DNA of 41,655 bases from an uncultured Porphyromonadaceae bacterium (GCA_949285425.1 CASEAJ010000089.1:1-41655), one strand, 5' to 3'. Shown: positions 26,701 through 34,561, counted from the first letter of the stretch. Program-made: numbers and translations. The notes: generated by a model not told the origin, from the sequence alone.

Positions 26701-26800
26701 TCACGTCCTTCCTCTCTATCCCTGAAACGGCAAAAACATGCTCCACGCAGACAAACAAAAAAACCAAACATACTGAAATTAATAAAAATCCTTTCTTCAT
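23735..26800 (-). CDS. SusC/RagA family TonB-dependent receptor
   Basis: 1021 residues. Signal peptide to about residue 24, then a CarboxypepD_reg-like domain (VRGIVVDDSGQPIIGASVVV), the SusC linker (DELVVVGYGSLKRNDLTGAV), a plug domain (IRIRGANSIYGGSDPLIVVD and KDASATAIYGSRGANGVI), and a 22-strand barrel ending FSIGVSIRY. It imports oligosaccharide or another nutrient across the outer membrane with TonB energy. A -7 box TATTTTTG lies at 26823-26830 on the minus strand. There is no N-terminal signalling extension of the kind that talks to an anti-sigma factor. Confidence 0.95.
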   Translation of the reverse strand: MKKGFLLISVCLVFLFVCVEHVFAVSGIERKDVNERKKSETVGSVPLRDVRGIVVDDSGQPIIGASVVVKGTTQGTVTDIDGQFVLSVRPGDVLEVSFLGYTTREITVRQKGQLNITLWEDEEVLDELVVVGYGSLKRNDLTGAVSSVSGRSLRVQPNNSANSVLSGRVPGVAVRRTNGAPGQASTIRIRGANSIYGGSDPLIVVDGNYGSMPDAYDIESIEILKDASATAIYGSRGANGVILVTTKRGKEGRPRAELHYNASFDQVPRRYDLMNAYEFASFNAEMGAYPFSQDELDYFRANPKGTDWQDQVFRTGFSQNYKAVVSGGNESVRYYVSPAYQSATGIVIGTEAKGYGVNGKIDVDLNKHISVQFETDIDHNEDLNPGMAQGGSKTDNPLMAALIWSPTEPVRESDGTYTRLGVGSGTMLNPVLLTTREQRNYGTSVMGVGNLNIKIVDGLELNAKAAMTFGMGGQRSFESKEYNGVNASASQSSYENRTWLVNAFLSYDKMFAGSHSLSLMAGFEETQTEHNNFSATAEVLPIESSKWYNLGLAAPNVGVGSGYSNSALRSFFGRVNYNYRSRYYITANFRADGSSKFRDENKFGYFPSFSLAWKLTEEDFMKGQHIFSNIKLRGGWGVTGNQAVSEYATYNVLRSHDFSWGMSSDWVGYRLGIGGNPDLKWESTKQLNLGLDIGLLDNRLMFAFDYYDKRTEDLLAPKSVPAYNGAESETIISNVGSVQNRGFEFNVDYTVVQSRNFNYVVNLNGALNRNKVLDLGEQDLLYGDTYAGGLGSTSPFVLMPGQPIGTIYGLKYLGIWQQDEAEEAALYEQKPGDYRYEDLNGDHAYSADDNQVIGHATPDFTWGFNNTFSWGDFTLNILFEGAHGRDVLNWSYMMMAERVDLSQTYTLREARDRWSPDNPQAQFGKADSNTNKLNPISSQYMQDGSYIKLRNISLSYTFKRRLTGFASIKLMASVQNVLTITPYKGYDPEISSSVGSDVSGGMDFFAYPNPRSFSIGVSIRY

Positions 26801-26822
26801 ACCTATTTTTTATAAATTGACG

Positions 26823-26830
26823 CAAAAATA
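26823..26830 (-). promoter_or_regulatory. Bacteroidota -7 box for susCD
   Basis: The minus strand reads TATTTTTG, a match to TAnnTTTG, which places the start of transcription just upstream of the susC ATG at 26800. The leader would be very short. Confidence 0.5.
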
Positions 26831-27004
26831 AACAAGCTGATGTTAATTTAACATTAAATTCACGTTAAAAAACAACATTATCTGAAAAAATACAAATCCA
26901 AAACAAGAAAATTCAGAAAAAAGCTGAAATCCATTTCCTACGACAAGTCTAGGAAAAAAATATCTTATCAGATGGCAACAGCGTATTCATAGTCGGGAAA
27001 AGAC

Positions 27005-27044
27005 TAAAAAAGGGCTCGGCCGATCTTATGAACGCAGGCCCTTT
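27005..27044 (-). terminator. Leftward terminator or attenuator upstream of susC
   Basis: AAAGGGC (27009-27015) pairs with GCCCTTT (27038-27044). Read on the minus strand the stem is followed by TTTTTT, as in an intrinsic terminator. No gene ends here: it lies about 180 bp upstream of the susC -7 box and 99 bp from the divergent start at 27143. It could stop leftward readthrough, end a small RNA, or act as an attenuator. The rest of 26831-27110 is AT-rich and shows nothing else. Confidence 0.4.
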
Positions 27045-27110
27045 CACTCACATTTTACGCTTTCCACATAGATTTCACGGAAGAACAGGTCTTTTTTATA
27101 CATTTTTTAT

Positions 27111-27118
27111 TAGTTTTG
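27111..27118 (+). promoter_or_regulatory. Bacteroidota -7 box for the alanine dehydrogenase-like gene
   Basis: TAGTTTTG matches TAnnTTTG. The start of transcription falls near 27125, and AAAAGGA about 10 nt before the ATG at 27143 is a likely ribosome-binding site. Confidence 0.6.
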
Positions 27119-27142
27119 TGGGAAACTAATAAAAGGACCGAT

Positions 27143-28345
27143 ATGACATTAGACCCGAGAACCAGGCAAAAACTTTTTCCGGAAGAATGCCTGCTACGCG
27201 AACTGGCAGAACAACCTCGCCTATCCATCGGAATACCCAGAGAGAACACCGAACTGGAAACCCGTGTGGGTCTCACTCCCGAAGGTGTCGCCATCGTGGT
27301 TGAAGAAGGGCACAGTGTATACATACAACGGGAGGCCGGACTACCCATCTCCTACACCGACCTGCAATACAGCGAAGCCGGAGCTTTTCTGGTGGATGAT
27401 GCCGCCGATGTGTTCAGTGCCGACATTGTGCTGAAAATAGCCCCACCTACAGTGGAAGAACTGCACCTGATGAATGAGGGCTCGACCATCATGTCATTGC
27501 TTCAAATCAACAACCTGTCGAAAGAATGCATCCGCCTTATGATGGCCAAGCACCTCACCGCGGTGGCCTACGACCTAATAAAAGACCAGCAAAAGGCCTT
27601 TCCGGTAGTCAACTCCCTGTCAGAGATAGAAGGCATATCGGCCATATCAGTTGCATCGGAGCTGATGACCAGCGAACATGGGGGCAAAGGACTGCTATTG
27701 GGAGGCGTAGCCGGAATACCGCCGACCGAAGTCGTCATTCTCGGAGCCGGCATCACTTCATCGGCTGCCGCACAGACAGCCTTGGCCATAGGTGCCGAAG
27801 TAAAAGTATTCGACTACGACATCAACAAACTGAGACAGATAAAACAGCATTTGGGGCAACACGTGTTCACATCGGTCATTCATCCGAACGTATTGTTCAG
27901 GGCTTTGGCTTCGGCAGACACCGTCATCGGTAACCTGCGCTACATAAACGAATCGGAACGATTCATGGTATCGGAAGAACTGGTCAAAACCATGAAGAAA
28001 GGAGCCGTCATCATCGACCTGAGCATAGACCAGGGAGGTTGTTTCGAAACATCGCAATGCATGACCATCAGGCAACCCTGGTTCGAGAAACACGGCGTGA
28101 AACACTACTGCGTACCCAACATCTCGGCACGGGTGCCCCGAACCACATCCATGGCTCTGAGCAACATATTCGCTCCTATCCTTTTGAAGATAGGACGTTC
28201 GGGTAGCGTCAAGTCGGCAATAGCCGAAAGCACCGGTTTCCGCAACGGGGTGTACGTATATGAAGGCATGATGGTAAACCGGCTCATAGGAAATTATTAC
28301 GGCATAAAATCAAACGATATCGGCCTGCTCATTGCAGGCTTTTAA
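27143..28345 (+). CDS. Alanine dehydrogenase/PNT family protein
   Basis: 400 residues. The N-terminal domain has GIPRENTELETRVGLTPEGV and DIVLKIAPPT with the conserved lysine. A Rossmann domain with VVILGAGITSSAAAQTALAI binds NAD(H). The end has VKHYCVPNISARVPRTTSMA, as in alanine dehydrogenases, which interconvert alanine with pyruvate and ammonia. One odd point: where classic enzymes have a catalytic His (YLHLA), this one reads SLLQINNLS, closer to the Gln of transhydrogenase alpha subunits. So the reaction is not certain. The ATG at 27143 is used; an upstream TTG overlaps the promoter. Confidence 0.8.
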   Translation: MTLDPRTRQKLFPEECLLRELAEQPRLSIGIPRENTELETRVGLTPEGVAIVVEEGHSVYIQREAGLPISYTDLQYSEAGAFLVDDAADVFSADIVLKIAPPTVEELHLMNEGSTIMSLLQINNLSKECIRLMMAKHLTAVAYDLIKDQQKAFPVVNSLSEIEGISAISVASELMTSEHGGKGLLLGGVAGIPPTEVVILGAGITSSAAAQTALAIGAEVKVFDYDINKLRQIKQHLGQHVFTSVIHPNVLFRALASADTVIGNLRYINESERFMVSEELVKTMKKGAVIIDLSIDQGGCFETSQCMTIRQPWFEKHGVKHYCVPNISARVPRTTSMALSNIFAPILLKIGRSGSVKSAIAESTGFRNGVYVYEGMMVNRLIGNYYGIKSNDIGLLIAGF

Positions 28346-28413
28346 AACGTGGAAACCCATCAACACATGGTCGGTTTGCCCATTAGCATATTTGGACATT
28401 AGCACGAGGCTTT

Positions 28414-30675
28414 ATGAAACAGGAAGACAACATATCCGAAGAAGACAAACTGATTCAGCAGGACTTTGACTCCCTGCTGGAAGAATATCTGAACACGAAC
28501 CACCGGAAGAAAATCGCCATCATCACCAAGGCGTTCAACTTTGCGAATGCAGCGCACAAGGGTATCCGACGCCGTTCGGGCGAGCCCTACATCATGCACC
28601 CGCTGGCAGTGGCGCATATTGTTGTCAAGGAAATAGGACTCGGTTCCACCTCCATCTGTGCGGCCCTGTTGCACGACGTGGTGGAAGACACCGACTACAC
28701 GGTGGAAGACATTGAAAACCTGTTCGGCAAGAAAATAGCCCAGATTGTCGACGGACTGACAAAAATATCGGGCGGAGTATTCGGCAACCAGGCTTCCAAG
28801 CAAGCAGAAAATTTCCGAAAGCTCATCCTTACCATGTCCGAAGATGTGCGCGTCATCATCATCAAAATAGCCGACCGCCTGCACAACATGCGGACCCTGG
28901 CTTCCATGCCTCCCGCCAAACAATACAAAATAGCCGGTGAAACACAATACATCTACGCCCCCCTCGCCCATCGTCTGGGGCTTTTCCGTATAAAGACCGA
29001 GCTCGAGAATCTCAGTTTCAAATACGAGCATCCCGAAACGTTCAAGATGCTGGAAGACAAACTGGCCGTAGATGCAGAAAACAGAAACCGATTCTATCAG
29101 GAATTTTCCAAACCGATTGACGAGAAACTGCACGAACTGGGCTACAAGTTCGAGCTGAAAGCCCGTATCAAGACAGCCTACTCCATTTGGAACAAAATGT
29201 CAAAACACAATATCCCGTTCGAAGAAGTGTACGACATTCTGGCCATGCGCATCATTTTCGAGCCCAAACCCGACATGAGCGAACAGGCACAATGCTGGAT
29301 GATTTATTCGGCCCTGACCAACATATACAAACCCCATCCCGAACGAATCCGCGACTGGGTAAGCACACCGAAAGCCAACGGATACGAAGCCCTGCACGTA
29401 ACCGTGATGGGACCGGGCGGACGTTGGGTCGAAGTGCAGATACGCAGCGTACGCATGGATGACATTGCCGAACGGGGCGTAGCCGCACACTGGAAATACA
29501 AAACCGGAGAAACCGACGAAAGCGAATTGGACAAATGGCTGCGCGAAATCAAGGAAATACTCAAACATCCAGAACCCGATGCCATTGACTTCATGGACAC
29601 GTTCAAGCTGAACCTGTTTGCTTCGGAAATATTCGTCTTCACCCCCAAAGGTGACATAAAGACCATCGCACAAGGAGCATCGGCCCTCGACTTCGCCTTC
29701 ATGCTACACTCCGACATCGGTTTCCATTGCATAGGGGCAAAAGTAAACCACAAACTAGTGCCACTGAGCTACAAGTTGAACAGTGGCGACCAAGTGGAAA
29801 TTCTTACTTCGAAAAAGCACACCCCCCAACCCGAATGGGAAGGATACGTGATAACGGCCCATGCCAAATCGAGACTGAACGAATGGTTCAAGCGGCAAAA
29901 CAAGAAAATAGCCGCACAAGGCAAACAGAAGATCGCCGACATTTTTGCCGGTCTGAACCTTGAAATGGACAACACGAACATAGTCCGCCTGCTCAACCAT
30001 TACAACATTGTCGAACCGCAAGAGCTTTATCTGCGGGCCGGGAAAGAGACACTCAACCTCGATGACATTCCACGACTGTTCAAGCCGAAAAGCAAAAACG
30101 TGTTCTCACGCTACCTGAAAATATTCTCCGCCAACGGGCAACCCAACGAAAACAACAAGTCCAAAGACACGGAAACAGCACCGGCCGAACTTGTACCTGC
30201 ACAACGCATCGACCGCAAAAAAACCTTTATACTGACCGATGACCGGCATGGTTACGAATTGTCGGCATGTTGCCATCCCATTCCCGGCGACGATGTGCTG
30301 GGCTATGTAAACGATGCTGAAACGGTAGAGGTACACAAACAACAATGCCCTGTGGCAGCCAAACTCAAAAGCAGCCAGGGAGACCGCATCATTTCAGTGA
30401 GATGGGACACCCACAAAATGCTTTCCTTTGAAGAAACCATCGAAATACGGGGCATCGACCGTAAAGGCATCCTCATTGACATTCTCAAGGTCATATCCGA
30501 CAGCTATAACGTCAACATCAGCCGCATCAACATAGAAAGCAATGCCGGCATATTCGTCGGACAATTCCACATTTACGTACACGACACGGAAGACATAGAA
30601 CATATCCGGAAAGATGTACTCAAAATCAAGGAAGTGAACACAGTAGTCCGAATCGAGAAAAAACAAACGGAATAA
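28414..30675 (+). CDS. Rel/SpoT bifunctional (p)ppGpp synthetase/hydrolase
   Basis: 753 residues with full RSH order: HD hydrolase domain (MHPLAVAHIV, LLHDVVEDTDYT, IKIADRLHNMRTL), synthetase domain (ARIKTAYSIWNKM, YDILAMRIIF, TPKANGYEALHVTV, VEVQIRS), TGS domain (IFVFTPKGDIKTIAQGASAL), a zinc-finger-like/helical part around CCHPIPGDDVLGYV, and a C-terminal ACT domain (IEIRGIDRKGILIDILKVIS). HD and ED residues of the hydrolase are present and so are the synthetase motifs, so both activities look intact. It sets (p)ppGpp levels during starvation. It follows the alanine dehydrogenase-like gene by 68 nt. Confidence 0.94.
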   Translation: MKQEDNISEEDKLIQQDFDSLLEEYLNTNHRKKIAIITKAFNFANAAHKGIRRRSGEPYIMHPLAVAHIVVKEIGLGSTSICAALLHDVVEDTDYTVEDIENLFGKKIAQIVDGLTKISGGVFGNQASKQAENFRKLILTMSEDVRVIIIKIADRLHNMRTLASMPPAKQYKIAGETQYIYAPLAHRLGLFRIKTELENLSFKYEHPETFKMLEDKLAVDAENRNRFYQEFSKPIDEKLHELGYKFELKARIKTAYSIWNKMSKHNIPFEEVYDILAMRIIFEPKPDMSEQAQCWMIYSALTNIYKPHPERIRDWVSTPKANGYEALHVTVMGPGGRWVEVQIRSVRMDDIAERGVAAHWKYKTGETDESELDKWLREIKEILKHPEPDAIDFMDTFKLNLFASEIFVFTPKGDIKTIAQGASALDFAFMLHSDIGFHCIGAKVNHKLVPLSYKLNSGDQVEILTSKKHTPQPEWEGYVITAHAKSRLNEWFKRQNKKIAAQGKQKIADIFAGLNLEMDNTNIVRLLNHYNIVEPQELYLRAGKETLNLDDIPRLFKPKSKNVFSRYLKIFSANGQPNENNKSKDTETAPAELVPAQRIDRKKTFILTDDRHGYELSACCHPIPGDDVLGYVNDAETVEVHKQQCPVAAKLKSSQGDRIISVRWDTHKMLSFEETIEIRGIDRKGILIDILKVISDSYNVNISRINIESNAGIFVGQFHIYVHDTEDIEHIRKDVLKIKEVNTVVRIEKKQTE

Positions 30676-30711
30676 GCATTGTATCGCCATAAACCCAGAA
30701 AAATAATTGTC

Positions 30712-31737
30712 ATGAAAAAATTCTTTTTACTAAACTTTATTCTTGGCATTGCCTGTTTGTTGCAAGCTGCTCCGAACGTGAGAAAAATCATCAAAAAATC
30801 TTATCCTGCCTACAGCAAAAACATGCCTGTTCTGGTATGCCCCACCGAACAGGATGTGCCCTCAACAGCCGAAACTTTGGGAACAATTCTCATAACAAGC
30901 CAGCCAGGCAGAAATTGCCTCGACTCCGTTTCCGTTTTGGAAACGCTGAAAAGGGAAACCCGCAAAACAGGAGGGAACACACTACACATCAAATCATTGC
31001 GAAAAGAAGAAAATTGCTATCAAATGATGGCGGTCATCATGCGAACAAGCGAAGCTGTATTGCGCGACAGTATACCCGAAGCCTATGCCGATGCCTTGAG
31101 CCCCTTCGTATCCAAACGACAGAACATACTGTCGACTTGGCGTATTGAAGCCGGAGTCGGATATACCTGCCGAACCGCCAGCATTCCAGATGGACTCACT
31201 CCCATGATGGATTATTTTGTCGGCCAACTTACATCCGGAGTAAGCATACACACTTCCATCGACTTCTTCCCCAGCAAATACGTAGGCATCGGGGTCATGT
31301 ACTACACATATCGTGCTCATGCAGACATGTGGGTATCAACCGACCTATCAGGCGGAGGCGACCCGATGATATGCCGCGATGCCATCAATTTCATTGCACC
31401 TGCCCTTCTGCTGCGTTACCCGATAAGCAGCCGCTGGACTTTCGACTCGCGCTTGGCTCCTGGATATATTAATTACAAGGAAAAACTGACACTGCTGAAC
31501 AACGAAGCCAAAGTCAAAGGAAACAGTATAGGATTCCATGCCAACATCAGCACCGAATATAAATTGGCAGACTGCTTCGGGGTCTTCTTCACCATAAGCA
31601 CCACCCAAGGCTGGATAAAAAACGTGACGGCCGAAGGAACCGGTATGACAAGCACAGACGTCCAATTGGGTTCAAACGAAACCGAAGCTCTCAGCCAACT
31701 CAGTTTCGGAGCGGGATTTCGTTTTCACATCAAATGA
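30712..31737 (+). CDS. Exported beta-barrel-like protein, function unknown
   Basis: 341 residues. Signal peptide MKKFFLLNFILGIACLLQA. Residues 25 to about 125 form a small alpha/beta domain (ETLGTILITSQPGRNCLDSV, NTLHIKSLRKEENCYQMMAV). From about 140 the sequence has alternating short amphipathic strands (WRIEAGVGYTCR, YVGIGVMYYTYRAHA, TEYKLADCFGVFFTIS) and ends LSFGAGFRFHIK, like a small outer-membrane barrel. I do not recognise a named family. ATG 30712 gives the signal peptide; the frame start at 30679 does not. It lies between Rel/SpoT (36 nt) and radC (4-nt overlap). Confidence 0.7.
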   Translation: MKKFFLLNFILGIACLLQAAPNVRKIIKKSYPAYSKNMPVLVCPTEQDVPSTAETLGTILITSQPGRNCLDSVSVLETLKRETRKTGGNTLHIKSLRKEENCYQMMAVIMRTSEAVLRDSIPEAYADALSPFVSKRQNILSTWRIEAGVGYTCRTASIPDGLTPMMDYFVGQLTSGVSIHTSIDFFPSKYVGIGVMYYTYRAHADMWVSTDLSGGGDPMICRDAINFIAPALLLRYPISSRWTFDSRLAPGYINYKEKLTLLNNEAKVKGNSIGFHANISTEYKLADCFGVFFTISTTQGWIKNVTAEGTGMTSTDVQLGSNETEALSQLSFGAGFRFHIK

Positions 31738-32447
31738 CCACCATGCAAACAGAAGAATCCCGCCGTCTTACCATACGCCAATGGGCCGAAGATGACCGTC
31801 CGCGCGAGAAAATGCTGAAAAAAGGACAGCAAAGCCTTTCCGATGCAGAACTGCTGGCCATCCTCATCGGGTCGGGCAACAAGGACGAATCGGCCGTAGA
31901 ACTGTCGCGCCGCATCCTGCAGGAATGCAGCAACAACCTGAACGAACTGGCACGCCTCAGTGTTGCCGAACTGTGCCGACAGTTCAAAGGCATTGGCGAA
32001 GCTAAAGCCATCACCATAAAAGCCGCTTTGGAACTGGGAAACCGGCGAAAGGCCAACGCCGCCATTGAAAGGAAGTGTATTCGCAACAGTACAGAACTGT
32101 TTGATGTGTTCGAACCGATAATGGCCGACCTGCCACATGAGGAATTGTGGGTCGCCCTGCTCAACGGAGCCAACAAAGTAATGGAAGTGAAAAGACTCAC
32201 ACAGGGAGGCACCCGAAGCACAGTGGTGGACGTGCCCATGCTGTTGCGCCTGGCCCTGGAACGGTCGGCCGCAGCCATTGCCATTGCCCACAACCATCCT
32301 TCGGGACAATGCCGTCCCAGCCGCGAAGACCACTCCATCACCCGACAGACAAAAGCCGGATGCGAAGCCATCGGCATACGGTTTCTCGACCATCTCATTG
32401 TGGCCGGCGGAACGTATTACAGCTTTATGGACAACGGAGACATATGA
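31734..32447 (+). CDS. radC: RadC family JAB-domain protein
   Basis: 237 residues. A helix-hairpin-helix-like N-terminal part (CRQFKGIGEAKAITIKAALE, about 81-100) is followed by an MPN+/JAB metal site: AHNHPSG with His186 and His188, then Asp199 in PSREDHS. The family was named for DNA repair, but its biochemical role is unsettled; the JAB motif suggests a metallo-hydrolase. Length and motifs are complete. ATG 31734 overlaps the previous stop (ATGA); an in-frame ATG at 31743 is an alternative. It ends at a region with strong GC hairpins. Confidence 0.9.
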   Translation: MTTMQTEESRRLTIRQWAEDDRPREKMLKKGQQSLSDAELLAILIGSGNKDESAVELSRRILQECSNNLNELARLSVAELCRQFKGIGEAKAITIKAALELGNRRKANAAIERKCIRNSTELFDVFEPIMADLPHEELWVALLNGANKVMEVKRLTQGGTRSTVVDVPMLLRLALERSAAAIAIAHNHPSGQCRPSREDHSITRQTKAGCEAIGIRFLDHLIVAGGTYYSFMDNGDI

Positions 32448-32517
32448 GACGGCGTAACCAGAATGGGCAATCTGCTGCGCTGTTTTCGGCATTCGGCTTC
32501 GGTCACGTACACAACAA

Positions 32518-32568
32518 ACTCTCCCCCTGGTGCAGGGGGGAGTACCGCGAAGCGGAGTAGGGGTACGA
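32518..32568. repeat. GC-rich double-hairpin intergenic repeat
   Basis: CTCCCCC and GGGGGGAG (32521-32542) pair around TGGTGCA, followed by CCGC-GAA-GCGG (32545-32555) and AGTAGGGGTAC. It sits between the convergent radC and the CarboxypepD_reg-like gene and may stop transcription from both sides. A diverged relative appears to lie at 13887-13958 in the opposite orientation. Confidence 0.55.
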
Positions 32569-32581
32569 AACAACAGACAAA

Positions 32582-33829
32582 CTAACGGGGTTCCTTGACG
32601 ATGACCGGTTTCCCTGTCACCAGCAGTTTGGCCTGGGCACTGTAGTTCAGCTGACGGTCCTTGCGGTCGGCAACACGGGTCTTCATATCAAGATTCTTCT
32701 CCTTTACCACCCGGTTGCCATCCACCTCACGGAAAAACACATTCCTCTTCACATCAAGATAGGCATGGCGCACACGATATTTTTCCAACGTGTCAGTCTG
32801 CATTTGGATGATGTTGACCAATTCCAGTTCCTCGTCACTCAGTTTGTAGCCAAACGGTATATGCAGTTCGGCTTCGAGGCTTTGGGCTATTTTCCCGATA
32901 CTCAACGTGGCCGGATCGACATAGAAAAACATCTGTAGCTTCATCTTTGCAATACCTATAAAATTCCGTTTGTCGGTATAAGTAAGAATATTCTGGTCGC
33001 CCACGGTCGTATAGTCCCACATGGAAAGTTTGTTCACATTCAGCAATCCGACGATAGAGCCGGTATAACCGCCCCACAAGTAACGGTGCATTTTCAGCAT
33101 CTGCTCATCCAGTTCACGCTTTTCAAACAGCGTGGCCGGCACGTTGCCTTTCTTGCGCCGGTTCTTCTTTGCGTTTTTTTCAAACTGCTCGGCTGCCAGT
33201 TCGTTCAGTTTTTCATAACCGGCTTCCACCTCTTGGGTGGTAAATTCCTTTACACTCTCCGAAAACACCACGATGGAGTCGCTTTTACGCCGTTCCGACT
33301 GAGGATATTCCTCCAACGTCCCTATCATTTCATGCCTCAACAGCTGACGGTCATCCTGCGCTCCCTGATAGGTCGACACCACCCGGTATTCGCTCATACG
33401 ATTCGGAAAGTCCTGCTTCAGACGTTCCACAAAACGGGCCAGCACCGCTTTCTTTATTTTACGGCTTTCCTTTTTCGATATTTTGGCCGACACCTCCGCA
33501 CCGTCGAGCAAGACCGGCTGCTCTACCAACGTCACCTCCACAGGCGTTTCTTCGGTCAAAGTGCTCACCGGCAACTCCACCGTACGGAAACCGATGAAGG
33601 AAAACACCAGATTGTCGGCACGGTCGGCCGGCGGTATGTCCAACGCAAATTCGCCTCCGTTTCCCGTCACGGTGCCCACATACGGGTTGTCTTTCACATA
33701 TACCGACACATACGGCAAGGGATTTCCCTGTTCATCCGACACCCGCCCCACATAGCGTCCGGCAGCAAACGAAGCGACGCTCCACGACAAAACAAAAACA
33801 AAACAAGCCAAACTCAACCACTTTTTCAT
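32582..33829 (-). CDS. Exported CarboxypepD_reg-like domain protein
   Basis: 415 residues. Signal peptide MKKWLSLACFVFVLSWSVASFA. Residues 24-110 form a CarboxypepD_reg-like beta-sandwich (YVGRVSDEQGNPLPYVSVYV, FSFIGFRTVELPV), as seen at the N terminus of SusC-type receptors. The remaining 300 residues carry a charged helical segment (KKESRKIKKAVLARFVERLK; KNAKKNRRKKGNVP) and a beta-rich C-terminal part. There is no TonB plug or barrel, so it is not a receptor. Similar stand-alone proteins are common in Bacteroidota and have no known function. No -7 box was seen upstream. Confidence 0.75.
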   Translation of the reverse strand: MKKWLSLACFVFVLSWSVASFAAGRYVGRVSDEQGNPLPYVSVYVKDNPYVGTVTGNGGEFALDIPPADRADNLVFSFIGFRTVELPVSTLTEETPVEVTLVEQPVLLDGAEVSAKISKKESRKIKKAVLARFVERLKQDFPNRMSEYRVVSTYQGAQDDRQLLRHEMIGTLEEYPQSERRKSDSIVVFSESVKEFTTQEVEAGYEKLNELAAEQFEKNAKKNRRKKGNVPATLFEKRELDEQMLKMHRYLWGGYTGSIVGLLNVNKLSMWDYTTVGDQNILTYTDKRNFIGIAKMKLQMFFYVDPATLSIGKIAQSLEAELHIPFGYKLSDEELELVNIIQMQTDTLEKYRVRHAYLDVKRNVFFREVDGNRVVKEKNLDMKTRVADRKDRQLNYSAQAKLLVTGKPVIVKEPR

Positions 33830-33968
33830 AACGGAAACCTATAACTGTTCTTAACCAACCCGTAAAAATCAAGCCTGTTTTTCAGCGACTCAGCTTTTAT
33901 ATGATTTTCACGAGTTACTTAAACCTTTTTCTTTTAAAACCATTTACACGGCTGTTTTGTTCAATCCT

Positions 33969-34026
33969 CCGGCAAAAACAAGCCCCCATTCGTTCGCACA
34001 AACAGAGTGTTTTTCCATTTTGCCGG
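33969..34026. other. 9-bp inverted repeat in noncoding region
   Basis: CCGGCAAAA (33969-33977) and TTTTGCCGG (34018-34026) are exact inverted copies 40 bp apart. They lie upstream of the minus-strand gene at 33829 and just before array C. The function is unknown; 33830-33968 shows nothing else. Confidence 0.4.
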
Positions 34027-34053
34027 CTTGTGTTTCGCTTCCCGACGGCACAA

Positions 34054-34151
34054 ATTCTACGACCCACTATTGTGGGTTATATAACTCACTACTATGGGTT
34101 ATACAACCCACTATTATGGGTTGTACAACTCACTATTATGGGTCGTAGAAT
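34054..34151. repeat. 22-bp-period palindromic array C
   Basis: ATTCTACGACCCA (34054-34066) is the exact reverse complement of 34139-34151. Inside, TGGGTT starts at 34073, 34095 and 34117, and TGGGTC at 34139, each 22 bp apart. The three inner units are 16-bp palindromes, perfect in the middle one (TGGGTTATACAACCCA, with one A-C pair at its centre), separated by CTATTG, CTACTA, CTATTA and CTATTA. The element is symmetric about 34102.5, the centre of the middle palindrome. This is the same plan as array A (1-100), two half-sites plus three palindromes, with entirely different bases. Confidence 0.9.
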
Positions 34152-34177
34152 ATTGGCCGATGAAACGGAAAACCAGT

Positions 34178-34561
34178 ACGGTCAAAACAGGGAAAACGCA
34201 TTATAAAACGTATCTTTTGACGAATAAGGCAGACTGCAAAGGGGCTGTCCGCCCCTGCGACCCCGACTTCATTTCTTTCTTCAGCGAAAGAAACGAAGCA
34301 AAGAACGCCGCCGCTGTGCCCGCTTCGCACGGAAAAACACGGCCTTGCGAAGCCTGAATGCCTGAACTCGCTTCGCTCAGACAACAGGCCTTCGGGCGGC
34401 TTCTACAGGCCGATTTTCCGGCTCACCGGACAAGGCGGGGAAAAATGTACCGTATATTGAGCCACTTAGCCTAACAATCCAGTTGAGAAACTGGAGTTAT
34501 CGTTTGTTCTTTTGAGCGTTCATTGCCACATGTTATAATGCGTTTTCCCCGACGGTCAAAA
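34178..34561. mobile_element. MITE-like element with 19-bp TIRs and 10-bp target duplication
   Basis: The 19 bases from 34188 (CAGGGAAAACGCATTATAA) match the reverse complement of 34533-34551 at 18 of 19 positions. Directly outside both ends is the same 10-mer ACGGTCAAAA (34178-34187 and 34552-34561), as a target-site duplication would leave. The 364-bp body has no convincing gene. It is filled with short GC-rich hairpins: AGGGGC/GCCCCT at 34238-34255, TCTTTC/GAAAGA near 34272-34292, CCAGTT/AACTGG at 34479-34494. A partner transposase is not in the window. The 10-bp duplication is of the size left by some IS4-type elements, but the family is unknown. Confidence 0.7.

Noticed and set aside
28399..29133. 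244-codon minus-strand open frame
   Set aside because: It is the antisense of the Rel/SpoT hydrolase domain, which is fully conserved on the plus strand.
34136..34384. 82-codon minus-strand open frame inside the MITE-like element
   Set aside because: It runs through hairpin-rich repeat sequence and its product looks like translated repeat with no known motif.
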